DNA from: Spirochaetales bacterium
Lineage (GTDB): Bacteria > Spirochaetota > Spirochaetia > DTKZ01
Length of the DNA: 11,825 nucleotides
Reading direction: 5' to 3'
NCBI GenBank assembly: GCA_031266855.1
Contig: JAISAF010000358.1
Span: forward strand, 1-11,825
How positions within the stretch are numbered: position 1 is the first letter of the stretch; the number at the start of each line of letters is the position of its first letter. Shown piece by piece: positions 1 through 5,325 of this stretch. The translations under genes were made by a program, and so were the position numbers. The notes beneath the pieces were generated by a model. That model saw only the letters and a list, made by a program, of their open reading frames with translations. It was not told where the DNA came from and did not search any database.

Positions 1-76
1 CCGCATTTCAGGCGGCGGCTTTCGCGGTAAACCTGGAGGCATTGGTACCAGCCCGCATAGAAGGCGTGGGGACTGG
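1..76. other. Intergenic sequence with no recognised feature
   Basis: I see no gene, RNA or clear signal here. The bases are GC-rich and run directly into the hairpin at 77-105. The sequence may be the tail of another hairpin-rich intergenic region whose upstream part lies outside the window. Confidence 0.4.
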
Positions 77-105
77 CCCGCGAAATCGCGAAGCGATTTC
101 GCGGG
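77..105. repeat. Perfect 13-bp hairpin with GAA loop
   Basis: Bases 77-89 are perfectly complementary to 93-105, leaving a three-base loop GAA at 90-92. The apex reads GCGAAGC (88-94), a heptamer known from biophysical work as an exceptionally stable DNA mini-hairpin. The same apex recurs at 4856, 5010 and 11772 with different stems below it. It lies in non-coding sequence upstream of the first composite repeat. Its function is unknown. Confidence 0.85.
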
Positions 106-140
106 GCTTGCGTTGACGCTGTGCTTCGCCGCTGGTGCGC

Positions 141-258
141 GCGCAAGGGATTGGAGGGATGCGAAAAGCAGCCACGGCGCGGAGCGCCGGGGCCGGAGCG
201 ATAGCGGAGTCCCGGAAAGCCCGGTTTTTTTGCCCGGCTACGGGCAAAAAAATGCGCC
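141..258 (+). repeat. Composite intergenic repeat, copy 1
   Basis: This is one of three copies in the window (others at 4255-4368 on the minus strand and 5136-5235). The parts in order are: box A, beginning gcaagggattggaggga; a short variable hairpin with a three-base loop (175-189, loop GGA); a box containing ggaaagcccgg; a terminal hairpin with a T7-GCCCG arm (225-236), loop GCTA and the complementary CGGGC-A7 arm (241-252); and the end motif TGCGCC (253-258). Boxes and terminal hairpin are conserved between copies while the inner hairpin and loops vary. The end motif faces the HD-GYP gene, 126 bases before its start. No T-tract follows a GC-rich stem, so it is not a textbook terminator. 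It resembles a REP-type or mobile-derived intergenic element. Confidence 0.75.
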
Positions 259-348
259 TGAAGACAGTCGCTTTGCGGTAGAAATCTGTGGTTTTTGGAT
301 TTCCCTTCGAAAAAACCACAAAAGTCGCAAAAAAAGACAAGAAACTTC

Positions 349-377
349 TTCCAATCATTTAAAAATTGGAATATACT
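349..377 (+). promoter_or_regulatory. Promoter and operator-like inverted repeat for the HD-GYP operon
   Basis: A weak -35 box TTCCAA (349-354) lies 17 bases before a good -10 box TATACT (372-377). The inverted repeat TTCCAAT (349-355), nine bases, ATTGGAA (365-371) fills the space between the two boxes and overlaps the -35, which is a typical place for a repressor operator. Only seven bases separate the -10 box from the ATG at 385, so the transcript would start at or next to the start codon. The assignment is by inspection only. Confidence 0.5.
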
Positions 378-384
378 ATTAATT

Positions 385-1644
385 ATGACTACAACGATTC
401 TGGAAAGCATACCCGAAGACACAGGCCGGGATTTTGTACCCTGCCCCAGACAGAAAAAAACCCAGAGCGATCTTCTTGCCGCGATTAAGGAAATCCAGTA
501 TATCAGAGACCTCGATACCCTTCTGGAAAATATTCTGCATGAAGCCCGTATGCTTACAGGCGCGGATGCCGGTACGATCTATCTGGAGGCCGGGGGGCGG
601 CTTTTTTTCAGTTATATACAAAACGACACGCTTTTCGGCAAAGGTCACAGCAAAAACAAGTACCTGTGCGGCGTAAGCAGCATGCCGGTAAACAAAAGCT
701 CCATAGCGGGCTATGCGGCGCTTAGCGGGGAATCCCTTCTTATTGACGATGTATATGATATTATAAGCCCGGTTTCCTATAACTTTAATCCTTCCATCGA
801 TCAATTCTCAACATATCATACCCAGTCCCTGCTTGCGGTTCCCCTCATTACGTGCGCCGGCACGGTTGTCGGGGTTCTCCAGCTTATCAACGCGAAGGAC
901 ACGGAAGAACGCACCGTCCCGTTTTCCATGCAGGATCGGCTTGTCATTTCCCAGTTCGCGGCAACCGCGGCGGACGCCCTTGAAAAATCAAAACTGGCGC
1001 GGGAAATGATTCTGCGGCTCGTGGACACTCTCGAATTCCGTGATCCGCGGGAAAACTCCTGCCACGCGCACAGGGTCGCTTCCTATGCCGTTGAACTCTA
1101 CGAAGAATGGGCGGGATGCCGGGGGATAGATCCCCACGAATTACGGATAAAAAAAGATCACCTGCGAACCGCCGCCATGCTGCACGATTTAGGAAAAACA
1201 GGCGTCGACGCCTCGGTTCTATGCGGATCCAGCCTGGACGGGAATGAGGACTATCAGAACAAAATGCATACCGTTTACGGTGCGCGGTTTTTTCACCGTT
1301 TTACATCTCCCTGGGACAAAACAGCCTACGATGTGGCCATAGGCCATCATGAACACTGGGCCGGAACCGGGTATCCGGGACGGGTCAATATTTTTTCTGA
1401 CAAACCTGTTTTTGGAGCGGGCAGGCGGGGAAAGGAAATTCCTCTTGCCGCGCGCATTGTCGCCATTGCCGATACATTCGACACCCTTGTGGCGCATAAC
1501 GAGGATGAAAGGTTCGACGAGGGCGCCTACAAACTTATAGCCGAGCGTTCAGGGTCCTGGTTCGATTCCGAGCTGGTACAGATTTTCCTTGGCCAGAAGG
1601 ATTCCCTTACGGCCATCAGAAAAGCCCACTGCGAAACCCGGTAG
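385..1644 (+). CDS. GAF domain / HD-GYP domain protein, probable cyclic-di-GMP phosphodiesterase
   Basis: The 419-residue protein has no signal peptide or membrane segment and is probably a cytoplasmic signalling enzyme. Residues about 28-205 look like a GAF ligand-binding domain, including the typical SLLAVPLI and VVGVLQLINAKD strands. Residues about 207-402 form an HD-GYP domain: HDLGK with H267-D268, H295 in the MHTVYGA helix, HHE at 321-323, GYPG at 329-332 and the ADTFD motif with D363. HD-GYP proteins with these metal ligands hydrolyse cyclic-di-GMP. About ten extra residues lie between GYPG and the PLAARI helix. The GYP motif reads HHEHWAGTGYP, with Ala where Asp is usual. The ATG at 385 is chosen because it follows a -10 box and marks the start of folded-type sequence; an in-frame ATG at 295 would add 30 Lys/Phe-rich residues encoded by promoter DNA. 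There is no Shine-Dalgarno sequence. The gene probably forms an operon with the next gene. Confidence 0.9.
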   Translation: MTTTILESIPEDTGRDFVPCPRQKKTQSDLLAAIKEIQYIRDLDTLLENILHEARMLTGADAGTIYLEAGGRLFFSYIQNDTLFGKGHSKNKYLCGVSSMPVNKSSIAGYAALSGESLLIDDVYDIISPVSYNFNPSIDQFSTYHTQSLLAVPLITCAGTVVGVLQLINAKDTEERTVPFSMQDRLVISQFAATAADALEKSKLAREMILRLVDTLEFRDPRENSCHAHRVASYAVELYEEWAGCRGIDPHELRIKKDHLRTAAMLHDLGKTGVDASVLCGSSLDGNEDYQNKMHTVYGARFFHRFTSPWDKTAYDVAIGHHEHWAGTGYPGRVNIFSDKPVFGAGRRGKEIPLAARIVAIADTFDTLVAHNEDERFDEGAYKLIAERSGSWFDSELVQIFLGQKDSLTAIRKAHCETR

Positions 1645-1684
1645 AAACGGGAAAAACGCGCACAAGGAGGGACGCCCCCGCGGC

Positions 1685-3223
1685 ATGAGGAGCATATTCG
1701 AACGGCACGACAAATATACCTTTGAAGCGAAAATAAACTATATTCTGGATACCCGGCAGCCTAAAAACAAGTATTTCCTTACCTTTTATTTTTTTATACC
1801 CAAACAGCTTAACCTTACGCACAAAAGTTATTCCAGAACGGATTTTTACACGGACACGCATACCTACATCCGTTTCCGCAACCCCCGCTTTACTCTAGAG
1901 GAACTTCTGGATAAATACAATCCGCGCTCTCCCCTGTGCCGGATCGCTGCCACTATAAACGATCTGCGGCAAAATCCGGCATCCCCGGAGATCAACCACA
2001 AAATCATCTACGAACTGCGGATGTTCGGGACTATCTTCAAGGCATTTCTGAAAACGCAGGTCATCAACTTTATCAAAACCATCCGCCAGGAACCGAAAGT
2101 GGTGGCGAAAGACCTGGACAGGGACCTGGACAGGTTTATCGCGGGCTTGAGGGAACTCCTGCGGCAATTCGAAGATTTGGGAAAAGATATAGACCTGCCG
2201 GATACCAGCAGGGAGCTTCGGGAAACACGGAACTTCGCGCGGGATCTCCTCAGTCTGGAAGTGCAAAACCATCTTACCCTGCTTTTGGAGGTATACCGTA
2301 AGAAATACCGGAAAGTGTCAAAAAAAACCCTGGACGCGCTTATTGCCCTAATCGAAACCCATCTCTTTTTCAGAAAATCCCGTAACAGCCACCTGATACG
2401 CGACAGCCAAACCATGAACGAAAACTTTACCTATTGGGAAGGCATTCTGAAAAAGTATTTTCAGGGAGTCCTCTATCTAAGAGTACAGGACAGGGACACC
2501 ACAGGAATGGCCCAGCACCTGTTCTACGCGGTAGCCGCGGGAGTCGCCATGTCCCTGAGCATTATGCTCGGCTACTGGATTGGAACACGGTTTACCAGCG
2601 AACGGTCAACCAGCTTTATTATCGCCATTGTCGTGGCCTATATGATCAAGGACAGGGCAAAGGACATCATCCGCGCGTACTCCAACACCCTGCTCGGCAG
2701 GCTGTTCCCCGACCGCACCTTCGTCATCAAAGACCAGCTAACAAAAAAGAACATCGGAACAGTGAAGGAGTCCATGCATTTCATCCTTCCCCAGAACATT
2801 CCCGAACAGGTCATGCAGGAACGCAGCAGCGGACACATGACGCGCATCGAAGAAGAAGGCAAACCGGAAGACATTCTGGTATACCAGAAAAGCGTTACCC
2901 TTGACACACGCAAAATCTCGCGCTGGCATACCCGCCAGAGGGACATAGACGAAATCATACGGTTCAATGTGCGCAAAATGGTACAATATGCCGACGACTC
3001 GTTTCACTTCGACACAGTGTGGGATCCCCGCATAAAAAAAACAAAAAAAATTAAATGCGCGAAAGTCTATCACCTGAACCTGATCATCCGCCTGGAAACC
3101 CTGGCCGACCAAAGCCGCAGGAAACTGCCGCTCAGCGGTAAGCCCGAAAAAAAACAAATCATCTTCAAGCGGGTACGGGTTATTTTGAATCAGGACGGGA
3201 TTGCGAGGATGGCCGAGATTTAA
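1685..3223 (+). CDS. Unknown membrane-anchored protein of 512 residues
   Basis: I do not recognise a family. The N-terminal 270 residues are charged and probably helical and soluble, with an Asp/Arg-rich stretch near 142-165 (DLDRDLDRF) that could form a coiled coil. Two hydrophobic segments follow at about 279-301 and 308-322, separated by a short polar loop, so both flanks should lie on the same side of the membrane. The C-terminal 190 residues are again soluble, basic and rich in beta-type sequence, with Lys clusters near 451-457. No catalytic motif is evident. The ATG at 1685 is preceded by AAGGAGG (1664-1670) at a rather long spacing of 14 bases; an upstream in-frame start at 1589 would overlap the HD-GYP gene and read out-of-frame HD-GYP sequence. 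The gene begins 40 bases after the HD-GYP stop, so co-transcription and a role in the same signalling context are plausible but inferred. Its 3' end overlaps the convergent exporter gene by 44 bases. Confidence 0.75.
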   Translation: MRSIFERHDKYTFEAKINYILDTRQPKNKYFLTFYFFIPKQLNLTHKSYSRTDFYTDTHTYIRFRNPRFTLEELLDKYNPRSPLCRIAATINDLRQNPASPEINHKIIYELRMFGTIFKAFLKTQVINFIKTIRQEPKVVAKDLDRDLDRFIAGLRELLRQFEDLGKDIDLPDTSRELRETRNFARDLLSLEVQNHLTLLLEVYRKKYRKVSKKTLDALIALIETHLFFRKSRNSHLIRDSQTMNENFTYWEGILKKYFQGVLYLRVQDRDTTGMAQHLFYAVAAGVAMSLSIMLGYWIGTRFTSERSTSFIIAIVVAYMIKDRAKDIIRAYSNTLLGRLFPDRTFVIKDQLTKKNIGTVKESMHFILPQNIPEQVMQERSSGHMTRIEEEGKPEDILVYQKSVTLDTRKISRWHTRQRDIDEIIRFNVRKMVQYADDSFHFDTVWDPRIKKTKKIKCAKVYHLNLIIRLETLADQSRRKLPLSGKPEKKQIIFKRVRVILNQDGIARMAEI

Positions 3224-4136
3224 CCGTGGTACTTAACGTAACAACCGCGACAGCGGCAAGAATCATCGCCGAAGCGACAACAAGACGCAGGGACACAGGT
3301 TCATTAAGGATTATAGCGCCAAGAATGACCGCCACAACAGGATTCACATACGCGTAGGTAGCGACAAGAGGCGTTGGCGCGACCCCCAAAAGCCAGGTAT
3401 AAACAGAAAAAGTAAAAAGCGAACCAATAAAAACAAGATATACAAAACCCAGAACAGCCGAAGGACTTACCTGCCGCACGGAAAACTCCGCGGGCTCCCC
3501 GATAAGAACCCCAGTTATAATAAGGCAAAGCCCGCCCGCGATCATCTGCATTGCCGATCCAAGAACCCGTGAAGGCGGAAAAACAGCGCCGCGGCTTTTC
3601 AAGGAACCAGCGGCCCAGAAAAACGAACCAGTAAGAAGCGCCGCGGCGCCCAAAGGACTAACCATAACGCCAGCGCCCATAATATGCCCCGGCCCCACCA
3701 GAAGAACAATCCCCACAAAACCAAGAATGATCCCCAGAACAGCAATCCTGTTCGGCCCAGGCGTCTTCGCCCTCCGGCTGATAATAATATCAAGCAGCGC
3801 CATCCACAAAGGAGTGGAACCAATAAGCAGCGACGCGATACCCGAAAAAGTAATTCCCTGCGCCCAGACATTAATCCCCGACCCGCAGCACAGCATAAAA
3901 AAACCCACAACAAGCGCGGACTTCCACATCGCGGCGTTCGGCGCACGCGCGCCACGGCGCCGTTGAAAACCATAAAGAATCAGTCCCGCAATAAGATTCC
4001 GTATCCCGTTCATAATAAAAGCCGGAAACGCCTCAAGAGCGTAATGATTCGCCAGATACGTCGTACCCCAGCCCACATAAACGCCCGCGAGTCCCAGCCA
4101 GATAGCCGCCCTGCCAGCCGATGTTCTACCTTCCAC
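3180..4136 (-). CDS. EamA/DMT-superfamily exporter, YedA-like
   Basis: The 318-residue protein belongs to the drug/metabolite transporter superfamily, inner-membrane exporters built from two EamA repeats. About ten hydrophobic helices can be counted. Repeat 1 spans residues about 14-147, with VYVGWGTTYLANHYALEAFP near the start, and repeat 2 spans about 161-301 with the characteristic TYAYVNPVVAVILGA and NEP motif at 260-280. This pattern fits the YedA/RhaT-type subgroup from memory. The substrate cannot be told; amino acids or their analogues are common in this family. Translation starts at GTG (4136-4134) without a Shine-Dalgarno sequence, six bases after a -10 box. The Ser/Arg/Lys tail and stop lie inside the end of the convergent unknown gene. 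The coding strand is strongly G/T-rich, unlike the two plus-strand genes to its left. Confidence 0.9.
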   Translation of the reverse strand: MEGRTSAGRAAIWLGLAGVYVGWGTTYLANHYALEAFPAFIMNGIRNLIAGLILYGFQRRRGARAPNAAMWKSALVVGFFMLCCGSGINVWAQGITFSGIASLLIGSTPLWMALLDIIISRRAKTPGPNRIAVLGIILGFVGIVLLVGPGHIMGAGVMVSPLGAAALLTGSFFWAAGSLKSRGAVFPPSRVLGSAMQMIAGGLCLIITGVLIGEPAEFSVRQVSPSAVLGFVYLVFIGSLFTFSVYTWLLGVAPTPLVATYAYVNPVVAVILGAIILNEPVSLRLVVASAMILAAVAVVTLSTTVKSRPSSQSRPDSK

Positions 4137-4142
4137 ACCCGG

Positions 4143-4171
4143 ATTTTATCACAGACCCCGCACGAAACCAA
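4143..4171 (-). promoter_or_regulatory. Promoter for the EamA exporter gene, probably leaderless
   Basis: On the minus strand a -35 box TTGGTT (4171-4166) is followed after 17 bases by TAAAAT (4148-4143), preceded by an extended -10 TG dinucleotide (TGA-TAAAAT). Six bases separate the -10 box from the GTG start at 4136. A transcript starting the usual seven or so bases after the -10 box would therefore begin at the start codon. No Shine-Dalgarno sequence is present. Confidence 0.5.
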
Positions 4172-4254
4172 GTAGCGGCAGCCCGGAAATATTTCAAAGC
4201 AAGGTATTTCGGAGGAACAAACGTTCCATACATAGTGGAAAACAGCAGTCTTTG

Positions 4255-4368
4255 GGCGCATTTTTTTGCCCGCCTTTCAGCGGGCAAAAAAACCAGGCTT
4301 TCCGCTCCAAGTCCTCGGAAAGCGCCTTCGGCGCTTTCCTGTGGGCTTTCCGCTGCAATCCTTTGCGC
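4255..4368 (-). repeat. Composite intergenic repeat, copy 2 (minus strand)
   Basis: Read on the minus strand from 4368, this copy has box A (gcaaaggattgcagcgga), an inner perfect 10-bp hairpin (4317-4339, loop TTC on the plus strand), box B (ggagcggaaagcctgg), a terminal 13-bp hairpin (4261-4273 with 4280-4292, T7/A7 outer stem, six-base loop) and the end motif TGCGCC (4260-4255). It is the same architecture as copy 1. The end motif faces the exporter gene, 118 bases before its GTG. Confidence 0.75.
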
Positions 4369-4428
4369 GGCGGCAGCCCCCGGGGAATTAATTTCCACCC
4401 GCAATTAATTACGCGGCCTGCGTTCCAG

Positions 4429-4492
4429 GCGGCGGCGTACCGCCGCCGCGCCGGGCTGGGACTTCCCCGGATTTTTGCTGCGCAAAAATCCG
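4429..4492. repeat. Two adjacent perfect hairpins with three-base loops
   Basis: The first hairpin pairs 4429-4437 with 4441-4449 (9 bp, GC only, loop TAC). The second pairs 4468-4478 with 4482-4492 (11 bp, arm cggatttttgc, loop TGC). They sit between composite copy 2 and the REPIN-like pair, in non-coding sequence. The stems are unrelated to each other while the three-base loop design is the same as in the other hairpins of the window. Confidence 0.7.
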
Positions 4493-4496
4493 ATTT

Positions 4497-4574
4497 GGTG
4501 CCAGGCACGTTTTTATGTTTCACGGAATAGCGTTATATTTTAGAATGTGCTATCAAAAAAGGTGCCTGGCACTT
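4497..4574. repeat. REPIN-like inverted pair of GTGCC-type palindromes
   Basis: Two 11-base palindromic units, GTGCCAGGCAC (4498-4508) and GTGCCTGGCAC (4562-4572), are exact reverse complements of each other and flank 53 bases. Complementarity continues past one mismatch into a T5/A5 block (4510-4514 with 4556-4560), so the pair could fold into one large hairpin with a loop of about 41 bases. Two inverted REP units with a spacer are the layout of REPINs, which in other bacteria are mobilised in trans by RAYT (TnpA-REP) transposases. No transposase gene lies in this window. Confidence 0.65.
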
Positions 4575-4612
4575 TCGGGCAATTCCGGGGGCTTATTCTG
4601 AGCTGCCGATCC

Positions 4613-4642
4613 TTGCCTTTTCATTCCCAACAGGCATATATT
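4613..4642 (+). promoter_or_regulatory. Candidate promoter of the small proline-rich ORF
   Basis: TTGCCT (4613-4618) is followed after 18 bases by TATATT (4637-4642). TATACT (4644-4649) is an alternative -10 box. Either would give a short leader carrying the strong Shine-Dalgarno sequence AAGGAGG (4657-4663) six bases before the ATG at 4670. Confidence 0.4.
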
Positions 4643-4669
4643 CTATACTGTGAAGTAAGGAGGAATATA

Positions 4670-4813
4670 ATGATTGACGCAATCGGCCCTAGCGGTGAAA
4701 TTGTTAATCCTACCAATCCGCCTCCGCCCCCGGAACCGCAGACAGTCAGTTCCGAACCAGCCCCTGCTCCGCTGCCGGAAGATTCGGGGACTCAGGTAGA
4801 CACCACAGCCTGA
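4670..4813 (+). CDS. Small proline-rich protein, 47 residues, unknown function
   Basis: The ORF starts with ATG six bases after a very strong Shine-Dalgarno sequence (AAGGAGG, 4657-4663) and ends in two tandem in-frame stops (TGA TAA). The peptide begins MIDAIGPSGEIVNP, has five consecutive prolines at residues 17-21, a PAPAPLP stretch at 30-36, and an acidic Thr-rich tail. It has no signal peptide, membrane segment or cysteine, and is probably disordered. I do not recognise it. The same frame is open back to a GTG at 4547, which lies seven bases after a TATATT box (4534-4539). That longer 88-residue reading would translate the REPIN arm and is less likely given the ribosome binding site. The ORF stands alone between repeat blocks. 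Confidence 0.6.
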   Translation: MIDAIGPSGEIVNPTNPPPPPEPQTVSSEPAPAPLPEDSGTQVDTTA

Positions 4814-4846
4814 TAAATCTGATACAGAACTCCCGCGCTACCCAGG

Positions 4847-5125
4847 GTGCGCGGCGCGAAGCGCCGCGCACGGGGGGTAAACTCCCGCGATTTTGCGGTG
4901 CAAAATCGCGGGCCGCCGGGGTTATATATACACGGAAATTGCCAGAGGCAATTTCCGTGGCCTGGTTCCTGGCGGGCGGCGGGCGGTTACGGGCAGCGGC
5001 CCTGTGTATGCGAAGCATACACAGGGCCGCTGTCGCGCACGGGGGCTGGTCGCAACCTTGCGTATGCAATTTTGCTGCTCGCCCATGCGTCCTGGTTGGC
5101 CGCGAATTTGCGTTCGCAAATTCGC
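4847..5125. repeat. Array of perfect hairpins with mostly three-base loops
   Basis: Five perfect hairpins follow one another: 4847-4871 (11 bp, loop GAA), 4884-4912 (13 bp, loop GGT), 4931-4959 (13 bp, loop AGA), 4994-5032 (18 bp, loop GAA) and 5102-5125 (10 bp, loop GTTC). Two more (5160-5180 and 5200-5229) belong to the adjacent composite repeat. The stem sequences are largely unrelated, while the design of a perfect stem and tiny loop is constant. GCGAAGC forms the apex at 4856-4862 and 5010-5016. Open frames through this region exist on both strands, but they are made of these palindromes and have no ribosome binding site. I regard the region as non-coding. Confidence 0.8.
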
Positions 5126-5135
5126 TCGCTACGCG

Positions 5136-5235
5136 GCGCAAGGGATAGGAGCGGAAATCCTTTTTGCCGCAGGCAAAAAGATTGGAGCGGATAGCCCGGT
5201 TTTTTTTGTCCGTCTTCGGACAAAAAAAATGCGCC
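5136..5235 (+). repeat. Composite intergenic repeat, copy 3
   Basis: The parts are box A (gcaagggataggagcgga, from 5138), an inner 9-bp hairpin (5160-5168 with 5172-5180, loop GCA), box B (ggagcggatagcccgg), a terminal 13-bp hairpin (5200-5212 with 5217-5229, T8/A8 outer stem, loop TCTT) and the end motif TGCGCC (5230-5235). In the terminal stem the GCCCG of copy 1 has become GTCCG, and the partner arm has changed to match (CGGAC), so pairing is kept by compensatory change. The end motif lies 90 bases before the TetR start. Confidence 0.75.
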
Positions 5236-5284
5236 CTTCTTTCTGAAATTATGAACATTGGTCAATTTTGAACTTTTTTCAATT

Positions 5285-5318
5285 ATGACTTGACGTCATT
5301 TTTGAACCGCGTTATATT
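5285..5318 (+). promoter_or_regulatory. Promoter and probable operator of the efflux operon
   Basis: TTGACG (5290-5295) and TATATT (5313-5318) are near-consensus -35 and -10 boxes with ideal 17-base spacing. The inverted repeat ATGAC (5285-5289), TTGAC, GTCAT (5295-5299) is centred on the -35 box, and TGACGTCA (5291-5298) is itself a perfect palindrome. A dimeric repressor, most simply the TetR protein encoded just downstream, could bind here and block RNA polymerase. The -10 box ends seven bases before the ATG at 5326. Confidence 0.65.
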
Positions 5319-5325
5319 TATGCCC

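Noticed and set aside
225..252. Intrinsic terminator at the T7/A7 hairpin
   Set aside because: The T and A runs form the outer stem rather than a T-tract after a GC stem, and no gene ends just upstream in the window.
295..384. Upstream ATG extending the HD-GYP protein by 30 residues
   Set aside because: The extension is encoded by the AT-rich promoter and inverted repeat, and gives a Lys/Phe-rich peptide unlike the GAF domain that follows.
1589..1684. Upstream start extending the 512-residue protein by 32 residues
   Set aside because: It would read the end of the HD-GYP gene in another frame, whereas AAGGAGG at 1664-1670 precedes the ATG at 1685.
4143..4151. DnaA-box-like word TTATCACAG as a hint of a replication origin
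   Set aside because: It does not match the consensus TTATCCACA well, it occurs alone, and no dnaA, dnaN or box cluster is present. It is better explained as part of the exporter promoter.
4847..5235. CRISPR array
   Set aside because: There are no regularly spaced identical direct repeats with unique spacers; the repeats are individual inverted repeats with different stems, and no cas gene is present.
8..5258. Open frames in the repeat regions whose translations share a Gly-Gln-Lys-Asn type motif (8-358 minus, 4252-4530 plus, 4746-5258 minus)
   Set aside because: The shared peptide is simply the translation of the conserved T7-GCCCG/CGGGC-A7 hairpin of the composite repeat. The frames lack ribosome binding sites and run through palindromes on both strands.
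5290..5325. TTG 5290 or ATG 5320 as start of the TetR gene
   Set aside because: Both lie within the -35/-10 promoter or before the expected transcription start, and neither has a Shine-Dalgarno sequence. ATG 5320 cannot be fully excluded.
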